A stretch of DNA of 44,576 nucleotides from Fidelibacterota bacterium (GCA_016784025.1 JADHVL010000028.1:1-44576), one strand, 5' to 3'; shown: positions 18,582 to 27,602, counted from the stretch's first letter. Notes: generated from the sequence alone by a model not told the origin. Program-made: numbers and translations.

Positions 18582-19456
18582 TATTCTCCGATGATCTGAT
18601 TTAATTTGATAAAGACCTGGCGGTTCTCATCCATGAGCTTGAGTTTGATTTCGTGCATGCCCTTGCCCAATTTTACATCACAACTGCGCCATCGACCTGG
18701 GACTACGTCACTCTGGCCATCCACGGTTGTGACCTCAGAACGATCTGTTGAGAAATAGTAGGTTCCCACAATCTTGCCGTTATCCAAAACCTGGATACGA
18801 TAGGCTTCTTCCCGGCCCATCTGGGGGCTAAAGCCCAGACGACTGGTTAGTTCCAGATTGACTGGACCTTCCAGGGTTACAAAAAGCGGATGATCTTTGC
18901 GCATGGCGTAATAGCTGAGATGTTTACCATTGGAAATGAGTTTGATAGGTGATTCTTCAGAAAGTGCATCCACTCGTTTTTTCTTACCCTTGGGAGCATT
19001 GCTGTCTTCAAGCACACGAACGACAACACGCTCACCGCGTTTCTTGGGGCGAATGGTCACTTCGTTCACACCAGCAGGCACACTTAAATAATCTATGGCC
19101 GATTTGCTAAAATAATGATTGGGATGTTGGGGGGATTTAACCCCTTTGCTGTATTTCTGCTGATGATTCACCTGAAGGGGTTGATTCCCATTTAATTGAA
19201 TCTCAAATCCAAATGATTTTGATTTGTCTTTCTTGCTGCTCAGCACGGCGCGAGAATAGATTTTGATTCTTTGGGGTCCTTTGACCTTGTACACCAGGGA
19301 ATGACCATCCAGGGCATAGTAGGAACTACGATTGCCTGACACGATGAGGATATCGCGCTGCTTTTTTGCATCTTGTGGTTTTATAACACCTGCGGAAACG
19401 TTTCCAAAAATCAACAGGGATAACAGAATCTTGATATAAGCCATCTTATTACTCAC
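18581..19456 (-). CDS. Secreted protein of unknown function next to the barrel gene
   Basis: About 291 residues if translation starts at the GTG at 19456, which has AGGAG five nt upstream. A longer frame reaches 19531 but adds a non-signal extension; an ATG at 19444 is also possible. The N-terminus MAYIKILLSLLIFGNVSAG is a signal peptide. Two similar halves are visible: each has an S(S/H)YYA(L/M) segment (NRSSYYALDGHSLVYKVKGP and LSYYAMRKDHPLFVTLEGP), a (R/S)R.. strand and a DRS/VRV-type strand, which suggests duplicated beta-sandwich domains. No enzyme motif was seen. Its stop overlaps the barrel gene start by one nt, so the two products probably act together in the envelope. Confidence 0.75.
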   Translation of the reverse strand: MSNKMAYIKILLSLLIFGNVSAGVIKPQDAKKQRDILIVSGNRSSYYALDGHSLVYKVKGPQRIKIYSRAVLSSKKDKSKSFGFEIQLNGNQPLQVNHQQKYSKGVKSPQHPNHYFSKSAIDYLSVPAGVNEVTIRPKKRGERVVVRVLEDSNAPKGKKKRVDALSEESPIKLISNGKHLSYYAMRKDHPLFVTLEGPVNLELTSRLGFSPQMGREEAYRIQVLDNGKIVGTYYFSTDRSEVTTVDGQSDVVPGRWRSCDVKLGKGMHEIKLKLMDENRQVFIKLNQIIGE

Positions 19457-19531
19457 ACTCACTCCTCTGTGAAATGCTGAGAGAACTTTTATTTTCACAA
19501 CGAATTGGACGAAGTTTACGAAAAGGACCAT

Positions 19532-19721
19532 TAAATCGATTAAACATAATTGTATTCCTCTTCATATAACCCCTATTCCCCACCTTCGATCTTCAGACTT
19601 TCGACCTTCGACTCAATCCCTTACAACAAAAATATAAACATCTCTCAAAATAAATTCTCTGCGTCTCCGCGCCCTCAGCGAGAACCTTTTACTTTCGACC
19701 TTTGGACTTTCGACCTTCGAC
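19532..19721. repeat. Intergenic dispersed repeats between pgsW and the secreted-protein gene
   Basis: The stretch ACTTTCGACCTTCGACTCAA occurs at about 19597-19616 (slightly varied) and again at 19707-19726, reaching into the end of pgsW. Between them, at about 19658-19687, is a copy of the CTCTGCGTCTCCGCGCCCTC element. The complement of that element recurs at about 21302-21332 and 42165-42192. No gene was seen here. Confidence 0.6.
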
Positions 19722-20840
19722 TCAAACATAAGAATCCGGTTCGTATTTCTCTAAATGATGCTTAATCTTGCGTTTGCTGTTGAGACCAACGGTTATCACC
19801 ATACCTAACAACAGGGCTAATGCCAGAGCAGTCGTCCAGGGATTATATCTTTCGCTGGCATAGAAGGTGCCGACACCAAGTTCCGGGGTGGGTGTGGCTG
19901 CATAGGGATAATCAAATTGGTCGAACATGGTACGAATATTGAGCACATGAATCACGGGGACACCTTCACGACCAAATTTCGCCATGACACCTCCATTACG
20001 CATGGATTCAAACTGCATGCGTTCTGTCAGGCCAGGGGGAATCAACCGTGCATAGGCAGCATCACCGAGGACAGCGGCACCACCACCCACGTTAATAAAT
20101 GCGGCATACTCATCGATTGGTCCCTGAGCACCAAATAGATCCATACGACGCTGTACTGCATCAGCAAGATCCTCACTGCTAATGAAATCGACCTCATTTC
20201 TGGTAATGGTTTCCTGGATATACTCACGGCCTCGGGGACTCAAACGTCGTCCAATATCGGAACCTCCACCCATACTAGCAGCACTGGATCTGAAAGAAAT
20301 TATTGAGGTATCATAAAGGACCTTTTCCATATCCAACCAGGTAAAGTCTTCATTATTGGCACCCCACTGTGAGGCACCCACCGAAGCCAGGATATGTGGT
20401 ACTGCGCCCATTTCTTCCAGGGCGCATACAACTGCTAAATTTCCACCCGGCATGGAGCCGGTTAGGGTCACAGCAACCTTATCACCAGCTGAAACGCCTG
20501 CCCGGGTAAGATAATCTACCATCATGGCAGCCACATTTGGGTCAAGGACTGATATTTTGGCATCCAGGTCACCTTCATCTGTAGTGATATAAGTAAACTG
20601 ACGACCAATTAAGCCAGTTTCATTGGGATCATTGATATCATCCATAAAGACTGCAGATTTACCACGACTATCTTTTAATATTTGCATGGCTTTTGCCATA
20701 CGCTGGGCTGCAGCAATTTTGATTTCATATGCAGCCTGTCGGGTCTCCACTGTCAGGGAGCTGGCAGTATAAAAAACGATAAGAGATATAATAGCCATGA
20801 CCACCAATACCTCAACACGTTGAATGGCTGGCCTAAACAT
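19722..20840 (-). CDS. pgsW: Poly-gamma-glutamate system protein PgsW
   Basis: 372 residues. An N-terminal membrane helix (about 10-30), a large extracytoplasmic domain and a C-terminal helix (about 338-358, TTALALALLLGMVITVGL) followed by a basic tail make it a two-anchor membrane protein. The domain has GDKVAVTLTGSMPGGNLAVV, the ASVGASQWGAN motif and FINVGGGAAVLG, which match my memory of the PgsW family found beside pgsB and pgsC in bacteria that often lack pgsA. Its start overlaps the end of pgsC by 8 nt, so coupling is likely. Its biochemical role is not established; it may stand in for PgsA in export. Confidence 0.82.
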   Translation of the reverse strand: MFRPAIQRVEVLVVMAIISLIVFYTASSLTVETRQAAYEIKIAAAQRMAKAMQILKDSRGKSAVFMDDINDPNETGLIGRQFTYITTDEGDLDAKISVLDPNVAAMMVDYLTRAGVSAGDKVAVTLTGSMPGGNLAVVCALEEMGAVPHILASVGASQWGANNEDFTWLDMEKVLYDTSIISFRSSAASMGGGSDIGRRLSPRGREYIQETITRNEVDFISSEDLADAVQRRMDLFGAQGPIDEYAAFINVGGGAAVLGDAAYARLIPPGLTERMQFESMRNGGVMAKFGREGVPVIHVLNIRTMFDQFDYPYAATPTPELGVGTFYASERYNPWTTALALALLLGMVITVGLNSKRKIKHHLEKYEPDSYV

Positions 20841-21282
20841 GAATCACCCCACCACTGATTAACATGACGGCCAATTGGACAATACTGGCGGTGATAAGAA
20901 TAACACTCAGTGTTCTCACAATCCCTTGTCGATCCATCCAGGATGCGATTAAGCCAGGGATGATATACCCGATGGTATAAAAATCCCATCCCAGGGCCTG
21001 GAATTCCAGGGCCAGATAATTCCTGGAGATATAGCCAAAGAAGAATCCTAACAGGAGTGAAAGCACAAGACGGCGTTTGCCATAGATCAGCAGAATCTGC
21101 GACAAGCCCTGGACAATTAGAAACACGAGAATTGAAATTGTGAATGTGGCAAGAACCCGTAATGGATCGTGGAGATACATGGCGATATAACCAGGCACAA
21201 TGATGCCGCCAGCAGTTACACCCAGCCACTCTGTCAGCCAGAGACTCAGAATAATGCCCAGTCCTATGGCTATTTCAATCAT
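20833..21282 (-). CDS. pgsC: Poly-gamma-glutamate biosynthesis protein PgsC/CapC
   Basis: 149 residues, the usual length for PgsC. It is an integral membrane protein with about five hydrophobic segments and the family-typical start IEIAIGLGIILSLWLTEWLG followed by TAGGIIVPGYIA. It partners with PgsB in the membrane-bound poly-gamma-glutamate synthase. It lies between pgsB (152-nt gap filled with dispersed repeats) and pgsW (8-nt overlap). A frame of 158 codons at 20753-21229 on the same strand is only a shadow. Confidence 0.92.
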   Translation of the reverse strand: MIEIAIGLGIILSLWLTEWLGVTAGGIIVPGYIAMYLHDPLRVLATFTISILVFLIVQGLSQILLIYGKRRLVLSLLLGFFFGYISRNYLALEFQALGWDFYTIGYIIPGLIASWMDRQGIVRTLSVILITASIVQLAVMLISGGVIHV

Positions 21283-21434
21283 GAAAAGTTCTCATTTTTT
21301 TAACCGCAGAGAGCGCTGAGGGCGCAGAGGCATAATTATTGACGGACGGGAGGGTCTTCCTTGGGCGTGCGTCTTGCTGAGCCTGTCGAAGTATCGCGCA
21401 CCCAACATTACATACTCATCAATGAAAGATAAAA
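21283..21434. repeat. Dispersed repeats inserted between pgsB and pgsC
   Basis: Two repeat families seen elsewhere in the window occur here: a CCGCAGAGAGCGCTGAGGGC element at about 21302-21332, and TGCTGAGCCTGTCGAAGTAT at 21373-21392, the core of the REP-like family. They separate two genes that are normally adjacent and may weaken translational coupling. Confidence 0.7.
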
Positions 21435-22613
21435 TCATGTGTGAATCCGATATTTTTTTAATTCGTCAAGGATTTGAAATCCCGCACCAACAATATTTCC
21501 GATTCCAAAAATCAGAGTATTGCCTTTTTGAGAAAGTAATTTTTTTGCGAATTCGGCTGCACTTTCATTCTCAGAAAACTGTTCTACCCGACCCTTTAGA
21601 TTTGAAAAGTAAGGCTTCTCAAAACGTTCCATCTTGTCACCACGGACGAAAAGAGAATCTGGTTTGATATCATTCAATATCAGTTCCAGCAATTGTGAAG
21701 TCCGATTAACTCGGTCTGAGCGGGTATTCAAGAATGCGCAGGTATGTTCATGATCAAGACTGGGATGCTCCTTGATCATGTTCCAGATTCTTTGGGTAGA
21801 CTGTGGATCGTTGGCAGCAAAGGCATTTACCAGTGAGAAATGGCGCCCATCCATTTCCAGCTCCCAGATTCGCAGGGCTCCGGGATCCGGTTGAGCCTTA
21901 CGCATACCACTTAGCGCCTGTTCTCTGGGAATACCCAGGGATTCACAGACGGCTATTGAGAGAGCTACGTTTTCAGGGTGTTCGATGTGGTTAAATCCCA
22001 TCATATCTTCATGGCTGACACCATGGGAAGTGACAGCATTTACTTCGGTACCTCGTTTGGCTGCGACATCTTTGAAAACATCAAGTTTATCCTGCTCGGC
22101 GGTAAAGAGGGTGCCCTTGAAGGGGATGGTGTTGGATAAGGACAGGGCGATATCACGGAGACGATATCCCATTTCCTCCACATGGTCCAGACGGGCATTG
22201 GTAATGACACTATGGGTTGATTTCACCATCTGTTGTTCAGTGATCCACTGGTACTGGGGTTGAACGGCCATGCACTCCAGGACGATAGCCCGGGGTCTAA
22301 ACTGTGAAAAATATCTTAAAAACCGAACCTGCTCCCCAATACTGGGCTTCTGTAAACGATGAATTTTGCGATCCTTTCCCTCTAAATCCAGGATGCGGGG
22401 ATCTGAACCTGTTGTCTTTCCCAATACAGAAAATCCAGCTTCTCGGAGACCTGCACTAATGAGGCGGGTAACGCTGGATTTACCACGCGTTCCATTGACA
22501 TGAATTCGGATAGGGATGCGTTTGAGGGCGCGGAGGTGAACCCACCATTCTCCAGTAAGAGCGGCGATCACTGTTAAAATCATGATAAATAAAGAAAATA
22601 CAACAACATCCAT
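21435..22613 (-). CDS. pgsB: Poly-gamma-glutamate synthase PgsB/CapB
   Basis: 392 residues, close to the 393 of Bacillus PgsB. An N-terminal membrane helix (about 4-22) is followed by a Mur-ligase-type fold with the P-loop GTRGKSSVTRL (41-51), the LECMAVQPQYQW motif and NARLDHVEEMG. It is an ATP-dependent amide ligase that joins glutamates through the gamma-carboxyl at the inner membrane, with PgsC. It is the first gene of the pgsBCW set. The upstream region to 23435 has no gene and is rich in repeats. Confidence 0.93.
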   Translation of the reverse strand: MDVVVFSLFIMILTVIAALTGEWWVHLRALKRIPIRIHVNGTRGKSSVTRLISAGLREAGFSVLGKTTGSDPRILDLEGKDRKIHRLQKPSIGEQVRFLRYFSQFRPRAIVLECMAVQPQYQWITEQQMVKSTHSVITNARLDHVEEMGYRLRDIALSLSNTIPFKGTLFTAEQDKLDVFKDVAAKRGTEVNAVTSHGVSHEDMMGFNHIEHPENVALSIAVCESLGIPREQALSGMRKAQPDPGALRIWELEMDGRHFSLVNAFAANDPQSTQRIWNMIKEHPSLDHEHTCAFLNTRSDRVNRTSQLLELILNDIKPDSLFVRGDKMERFEKPYFSNLKGRVEQFSENESAAEFAKKLLSQKGNTLIFGIGNIVGAGFQILDELKKYRIHT

Positions 22614-23136
22614 AAATAGAATCTAGATTCTGAGCCCCTTCCAACTCCACCCAATTTCGAGGACAAAATATAGTTTTCACACATTGTTTAGTAAGATTGA
22701 AAAGGGAGTTTTTTCTGAAGACATAAAAATGTCATTTATGGAGCGGGTCGAAGGTTTGAATGTCGAAGGTCGAAAGGGTTGGGAGTTTTTAAGTATGAAT
22801 TGTGAATTATGAATTGTGAATGATGAGTTTTGGAGTTTATGAGTGCTGTATTGTGAGTTGGTGACTGGGAGGTTGGCGTCTGATCATGGCCTGCCGATCA
22901 CAGAGTTTATCGAAGGGCGAGGTTGGACTTTCCTGCCCGGTCATCTCGAGTCCAAGAGGACGTGGCGATCTCGATACAATACTTACCCAAGGAGTCTGAG
23001 TCCGTTTTCATATTCCCAAAATCCCAAACGGGCATCCTGAGGTGTCCCACTGAGCCTGTTTTCGAAGGAGTGGTAGATTCCGCTTAATGAATATCCCCTC
23101 GTTGACTTATATTATTTTATCATCACGTCACAAATA
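22614..23136. repeat. Gene-free repeat region with a leader copy of the GIY-YIG element
   Basis: No gene was seen. 22750-22775 has GTCGAAGG/GGTCGAAAGG repeats complementary to those at 19.6 kb. 22790-22830 is simple AATTGTGAATTATGAATTGTG sequence. About 22941-23050 is a diverged copy of the leader found at 38013-38150 and 42313-42450: TCGAGTCCAAGAGGACGTGG, then GGAGTCTGAGTCCG, then AAATCCCAAACGGGCATCCT. The leader copy runs directly into the broken GIY-YIG gene. Confidence 0.65.
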
Positions 23137-23328
23137 TTTTCTGGCTATACACACTTTCGCCGTCCTTTGACTCTGCAGTGGAGTTCTGGAGAAATGGATA
23201 TTCAGGATGCTATTCTGCTTGAAAAAAAGTTGAAAGGCTGGAGCAAGGCCAAGAAACTAGCATTTATTCGTGGTGATATACCCACACTTGTAATTTTATC
23301 ATTGGCTTATCGCGACATAAGAAGGTAG
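23137..23328 (+). pseudogene. Truncated GIY-YIG nuclease copy lacking its start and catalytic core
   Basis: 63 codons ending at TAG 23326-23328 read FSGYTHFRRPLTLQWSSGEM...IQDAILLEKKLKGWSKAKK...RGDIPTL...LAYRDIRR. This matches the C-terminal two-thirds of the intact gene at 38264-38560. Flanking sequence upstream also matches (TTTTATCATCAC), but about 130 bp are missing, from just before the intact start through about codon 35. The deletion removes the ATG and the SVY...YTG core. The join falls at a TTTT run, consistent with a microhomology deletion. The remaining frame has no stop or frameshift, so the loss is probably recent or the 3' half is constrained. Confidence 0.85.
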
Positions 23329-23331
23329 GTG

Positions 23332-23376
23332 ACGCTCTGTCTTCACCCTTCGAGACCCTCAAGGGAGACAGAGCTT
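23332..23376. repeat. REP-like palindrome just after the broken GIY-YIG gene
   Basis: GCTCTGTCTTCACCCTTCGA and its partner CAAGGGAGACAGAGC form an inverted repeat (outer arms GCTCTGTCT/AGACAGAGC) starting a few bases after the pseudogene stop. It carries the family core CTTCGAGA..CTCA.GG. The intact gene at 38.5 kb also has a palindrome directly after its stop. Confidence 0.7.
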
Positions 23377-23435
23377 GATTGCCCGTCTACAGCGGTTATG
23401 GCGAGCAGGAAGGCTCACAATCTCCAGGAATGCAC

Positions 23436-25427
23436 TTACCTCAGGATACTGAGTCGCTGCACCTGTGTCGCAGTAGGGGTTACGAGGCGGACCAAATAAA
23501 TCCCGCTGGGTAATTCTGTGCCAGTGACACTGGTACCCTGCCACTGGATCTGATGACTACCCCTGGCATAATCAGCATTCGCCAGAGTCGTAATGAATTT
23601 GCCTTGAATGTCAAACACATCAAGGGTGGCATGACTCGAATCAAACATATGGAAGGTGATCATGGTTCCTGCATTGAATGGATTGGGATAAACCTTGATC
23701 AACTCCGGTGTTTGAGGATGGAAATGATCTACTACTGAGACCCAAGGGTCTGAAATATGACTGCCTGGTGTACCTGGGCTCCCATTTGCTGGAGAATCCA
23801 CGCTTAACCCGGTGATGGTCCACTCCTCAACTGAGTAGCTGGCTCCACCATTCAAAATATTGGGGTGTCTCTGGGCAAAGCTGTTCTCATACCAGATTGT
23901 GCTTACACCAGCCAGACCAAATGCATCGATATACTGTCCACTGGACGAGTGGAGTTGGTAGACATCATTGCCATTCCCATTGATGGCACTGGATATCTGA
24001 TCAGCAGCATTATAACCAGCCCCTGCCATGCCAGCAGCCGAATTTGCTATGACCCATGATGTATGGGCAGCCAACACTGTACTGGCTGGAATCTGCATAA
24101 CCGAAGCTGCCGCTCCCCCATTGCTACCCCGCCAGATCTGGAAATCCCCTATATCCATGGACTCATCGGTGACATTGGTAAGTTCTAGAAATTTAGGCTG
24201 TCCCCCACTTCGATTGCCGTCCATAACCTCGCTGATGATCAATCCAGGCATGGCTGAGACCCGATCATTGGGGAGGATGGATAAAACAAAACTATCATTT
24301 CCGCCAACAAAAGCAGAGTCTCCACCAGTTACGTTGGAGATACTAAAAATAAGGGTCTCTTCCAGCTCAACTTCGGCATCATCATTTATAAGAACCTCGA
24401 ATGACTGTAATTCACTACTTCCTGGAGGAAAATGGATCGAAGTAGTAATGAAATCAATGAGATCACCTGGGCTCCCCGTTCCCCCAGTCAAGCTGACCTG
24501 GCACTGGGTCGCCACCAGCGGATCGGCATTAATAATGGATAGTTGAAGTGAAACAAAGCCAATGTTTTCCTCAACACTGAGACTGTTTCCGGCAAAATCG
24601 ATTCTTGTATTACTGGATAATTGGGGGCTAAAAATGGATTCTACCCATTGGGGATGATCAATAAATGGATTTCGGTTCCCCTGGTAACCATAGGCCACTT
24701 CGTTGCGGTTTTGCTCAAAGGCATCCACGGGATCCTGCAGATGCCATTGAATCAGGGTAGATAGTTTTCCGAAAAGGGGTTCGCCTGGTGGATCGCCTAT
24801 TTCCACACCAGCATAATCCACCAGCTCAAGATCATAAAGGGAGTTGTCAGAGTGATATCCTGGATCATAGCGCACCACCATATAGAACATCATACGGGCA
24901 ACATCACCCTTAACGGCATCACGGGGTTCCCAGCTATCACTGTCATAGGAGCATTCGTTAGCTTCTACGTGGGCTTCACCCCCATTATCAAAATCGAGAT
25001 TACTTCTGCTGGAATTCACACTTTCATCGGCTGGTCGCAAATGGTGAATATCAGTATAGGCTGTATCTATTTCCTCTGGGAAACCATGGGATTTTGACCA
25101 GATATGTTCACGATTCCAGCGGTTGCTTCCGGTGGTGTTACTTTCCCCACTATTTTCAGTTTTCGCCTGAGATCTGCCCGTATAGATCAGTATTACATTA
25201 TCAGAATTATTGGGGTCTTCGTCGGTTTCCTTGAGGATATCCCACACATCAGTTGAAGTGGAGGTATAGGGATATTTCACATGATCACTGATGATATCAT
25301 GGAGGACTGTTTTTAGTTCAGCACCACTTAAAGCCTCAGTAGCATCGTAATATCCAGCAGGAATCTGAGCCAGGATCAGAACAGGGAGAAGTAAAATAAA
25401 CAGGGAGGTTTGTTTGTGACTGATCAT
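23436..25427 (-). CDS. Secreted endonuclease I family nuclease with lamin-tail and T9SS domains
   Basis: 663 residues with a signal peptide (ending LILAQIP). The endonuclease I (EndA-like, His-Me finger) domain is at about 22-270, with NREHIWSKSHGF (105-116; His108 predicted general base) and TDIHHLRPAD (125-134) supplying the metal-site residues. A Calx-beta-like region follows (about 285-385, VLINDDAEVELEETLIF). Next is a lamin-tail domain (about 392-510, PGLIISEVMDGNRSGG...FLELTN). A T9SS type A tail (about 580-663, YPNPFNAGT...FDIQGKFI...SGIYLVRL) closes it. It is predicted to degrade DNA or RNA outside the cell, perhaps for nutrient phosphate or biofilm DNA. A paralogue with different accessory domains follows upstream at 25554. 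Confidence 0.9.
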   Translation of the reverse strand: MISHKQTSLFILLLPVLILAQIPAGYYDATEALSGAELKTVLHDIISDHVKYPYTSTSTDVWDILKETDEDPNNSDNVILIYTGRSQAKTENSGESNTTGSNRWNREHIWSKSHGFPEEIDTAYTDIHHLRPADESVNSSRSNLDFDNGGEAHVEANECSYDSDSWEPRDAVKGDVARMMFYMVVRYDPGYHSDNSLYDLELVDYAGVEIGDPPGEPLFGKLSTLIQWHLQDPVDAFEQNRNEVAYGYQGNRNPFIDHPQWVESIFSPQLSSNTRIDFAGNSLSVEENIGFVSLQLSIINADPLVATQCQVSLTGGTGSPGDLIDFITTSIHFPPGSSELQSFEVLINDDAEVELEETLIFSISNVTGGDSAFVGGNDSFVLSILPNDRVSAMPGLIISEVMDGNRSGGQPKFLELTNVTDESMDIGDFQIWRGSNGGAAASVMQIPASTVLAAHTSWVIANSAAGMAGAGYNAADQISSAINGNGNDVYQLHSSSGQYIDAFGLAGVSTIWYENSFAQRHPNILNGGASYSVEEWTITGLSVDSPANGSPGTPGSHISDPWVSVVDHFHPQTPELIKVYPNPFNAGTMITFHMFDSSHATLDVFDIQGKFITTLANADYARGSHQIQWQGTSVTGTELPSGIYLVRLVTPTATQVQRLSILR

Positions 25428-25553
25428 GGAAGAGGACCCTTATTTTTATCCGAGCGATTGGTTGGCGCTTGCCTGAACAATTGTGAGGGATCAATATAAT
25501 TAAAAAGCAGCCAATAGCCTGCTTCCTAACTGCCTTATTTACAAATTTGTAGT

Positions 25554-27389
25554 CTATCTGAGCAGGGTGATTCGCTGAAAAATAGATCCTTGAGAACTAC
25601 TCAATCTTACCACGTACAGCCCTGATGGCTGGGGCTCACCGTGCTGATTTGTACCAGCCCATTTCACCGAATAGGCACCAGTAGTGTAGGTATTTTGAAC
25701 TGGCGAATCTACGAGCTGTCCTTGAATATCGAAAATTTGAATCTGAATGGATTCTGAGGTTGCATGGATCTGAAAACTCAAGGTAACTTCAGGATTAAAG
25801 GGATTTGGATAAGCCGGGTTCAAGCTGAGTACGGAGGGGATATGAGTAGAGAACTCCTCAATTGCATTTAAACCAAATGGGGTCATTGTGAGATCATCAA
25901 TAATAAGATGACCTGCTTGATTGTCATTGGCGATCCTCATCCGGACAGAGTTTGAGGTATCATTTATCTCGATTGAAAAGTGTGTGTAAGTCTCCCCCAC
26001 AGCATAGCTTTGGGTAATCAAAGTTTCAAAGTCGCCACCGTCCACTGATTTTTGGACAAGAAATTCGTCTGTCGCTGCACCATTTCTTTGATAATAGTAA
26101 AATGACATACTACCCATGGTATTCACAACTGGCGTAGTAAGATGAGCTCCTGGTTTTTCTTCGTTGATGGATAAACACTTAGTTCCGCTGTAAGGTGTAC
26201 CCAGGCTATAATTCCCTGCCTGATAAGAGGTCCATGTGCCGCTTGCCAAAAGGATGGCTCCATCAACATAGCTACTCCCCAGACCAGATTCAAAATCTTC
26301 AATAAAATGATCCACAGAAGTTCCAACACCAGTTGGAAAAGTGAAGGTGAGCTCCACTCTATCGGATTCGCCGGCCTCATTATAGGAACTGATAGAATAG
26401 TTGTACGTCTGTTGAGGTGTTAGGTTGCTGACAAGTAGAGAGGTTGCAATGTCTGGCAGGTCTATAATTTCGCCATTTGAATGATAGAAATAAAAGCGAT
26501 GCTCATTGAGAGCATTATCAGTCCATATTAATCTGGCACTATTATCTATCATATAATTCGCATGGAAATTGGAGGGAGCCAGTGGCAAAGCAGGTGGATC
26601 GCCCCAGATGAGATCTACATAATTGGGATGATCTACAAATGGATTGCGATTGAATTGGACATGATTATAGATGTCATTATTGCGATCAATTTCCTTCTGG
26701 CTTACAGGATCTTCGGCATGCCACTCCATCAGCATATCCAGAGCCCATTGCTCGAGTTGGGCGCCATCGACCATAGGGCTACCTGGCCAGCTGCTGTCCT
26801 CATTTAAATAGCGGGTGGACATATAGAAGTAGATTCGCGCAAAATCACCTTTATAAGCATCAATGGGTTCAAAAACAGTTCCTGAGTAGCCTGGATAGCT
26901 GTTCGCGCCCAATTTGCAGCCATTGGTGGAGGTCCAGGTGGGCGAACTCACCTCTCCGTATGGATAACTACCTCGTCTATTGTTTACATGTTTATCACTG
27001 GGAACTACATGGAAAATATCAGTATCCATTGGTGAGGTATCATTGAACCAACTCTTGGGCCAGGAATGTTCCCGGTTGAAAAACTCTCCCTCAGAAGATC
27101 CACCAGTCCCATGATCCTGATCTATTACAAAATCGAATTCATAGGCAGGTGTCCCACCAGGAATATCAGAATACATGTCCCAGACTTTGCCATTGGGTTT
27201 GACATCTGTGGTTTCATAATGGGTCCACAGCGAGCCATAACTTACGACATTATGATCGTCAATAATATCATGAAGAGCTTGTTGGAGTGGTGTCCCTGTT
27301 AATCCTGAGGCAGTGTCATAGTACCCGTTAGGGATTTGTGCCCACAGAGCCGTCAGGGAGAGAGTATATATAAGAAATATGTGTTTCAT
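25554..27389 (-). CDS. Secreted endonuclease I family nuclease with FN3-like, MAM-like and T9SS domains
   Basis: 611 residues from the ATG at 27389, which has AGGA about 8 nt upstream and opens directly on a signal peptide (MKHIFLIYTLSLTALWAQ). A frame starting at 27455 would add 22 residues and hide the signal. The nuclease domain (about 18-260) has NREHSWPKSWF (105-115; His108) and TDIFHVVPSDKHVNNRRG. Then come a fibronectin-III-like domain (about 270-350) and a beta-jellyroll/MAM-like domain (about 360-520, EDFESGLGSSY...LIIDDLTM). The T9SS type A tail is at about 530-611 (AYPNPFNPEV...FDIQGQLV...SGLYVVRL). Predicted extracellular nuclease; the jellyroll may bind a polymer or cell surface. 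Confidence 0.9.
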   Translation of the reverse strand: MKHIFLIYTLSLTALWAQIPNGYYDTASGLTGTPLQQALHDIIDDHNVVSYGSLWTHYETTDVKPNGKVWDMYSDIPGGTPAYEFDFVIDQDHGTGGSSEGEFFNREHSWPKSWFNDTSPMDTDIFHVVPSDKHVNNRRGSYPYGEVSSPTWTSTNGCKLGANSYPGYSGTVFEPIDAYKGDFARIYFYMSTRYLNEDSSWPGSPMVDGAQLEQWALDMLMEWHAEDPVSQKEIDRNNDIYNHVQFNRNPFVDHPNYVDLIWGDPPALPLAPSNFHANYMIDNSARLIWTDNALNEHRFYFYHSNGEIIDLPDIATSLLVSNLTPQQTYNYSISSYNEAGESDRVELTFTFPTGVGTSVDHFIEDFESGLGSSYVDGAILLASGTWTSYQAGNYSLGTPYSGTKCLSINEEKPGAHLTTPVVNTMGSMSFYYYQRNGAATDEFLVQKSVDGGDFETLITQSYAVGETYTHFSIEINDTSNSVRMRIANDNQAGHLIIDDLTMTPFGLNAIEEFSTHIPSVLSLNPAYPNPFNPEVTLSFQIHATSESIQIQIFDIQGQLVDSPVQNTYTTGAYSVKWAGTNQHGEPQPSGLYVVRLSSSQGSIFQRITLLR

Positions 27390-27469
27390 GTACCATCCTG
27401 TCATTGGACGGCCAAGGTAATCTGGGAACCAGCCATTGGAAGTGCGATTTGTCAATTATCTGGAGGGGC

Positions 27470-27600
27470 GTAGCGCGCTACATCCAGGCAAAAACACAAT
27501 AATGCTGTTTACCTTAGGAGCAGCACCCGCCAAGCGGGCTAGGAGCAATGCGGTTGAACCAAGAATCCGGAAATTGCTTCACCCAAAATTGCGTCAGTTG
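27470..27600. repeat. Palindromes and a dispersed repeat between nuclease and mazF genes
   Basis: GTAGCGCGCTAC (27470-27481) is a perfect 12-bp palindrome. CCCGC-CAA-GCGGG (27526-27538) is a short hairpin. ACCAAGAATCCGGAAATTGC at about 27558-27577 matches, with changes, CCCAAGAATTCGGAGATTGC at about 28484-28503. No gene was seen in the 27390-27602 gap. Confidence 0.5.
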
Positions 27601-27602
27601 TA

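Noticed and set aside
20750..20840. PgsW N-terminus as a type IV prepilin leader (VEVLVVMAIISLIVF)
   Set aside because: The hydrophobic run resembles prepilins, but the Gly/Phe cleavage site is missing and the rest matches PgsW.
20753..21229. 158-codon minus-strand frame over pgsC
   Set aside because: It is a shadow of pgsC and pgsW in another frame; the proteins in the chosen frames match known families at full length.
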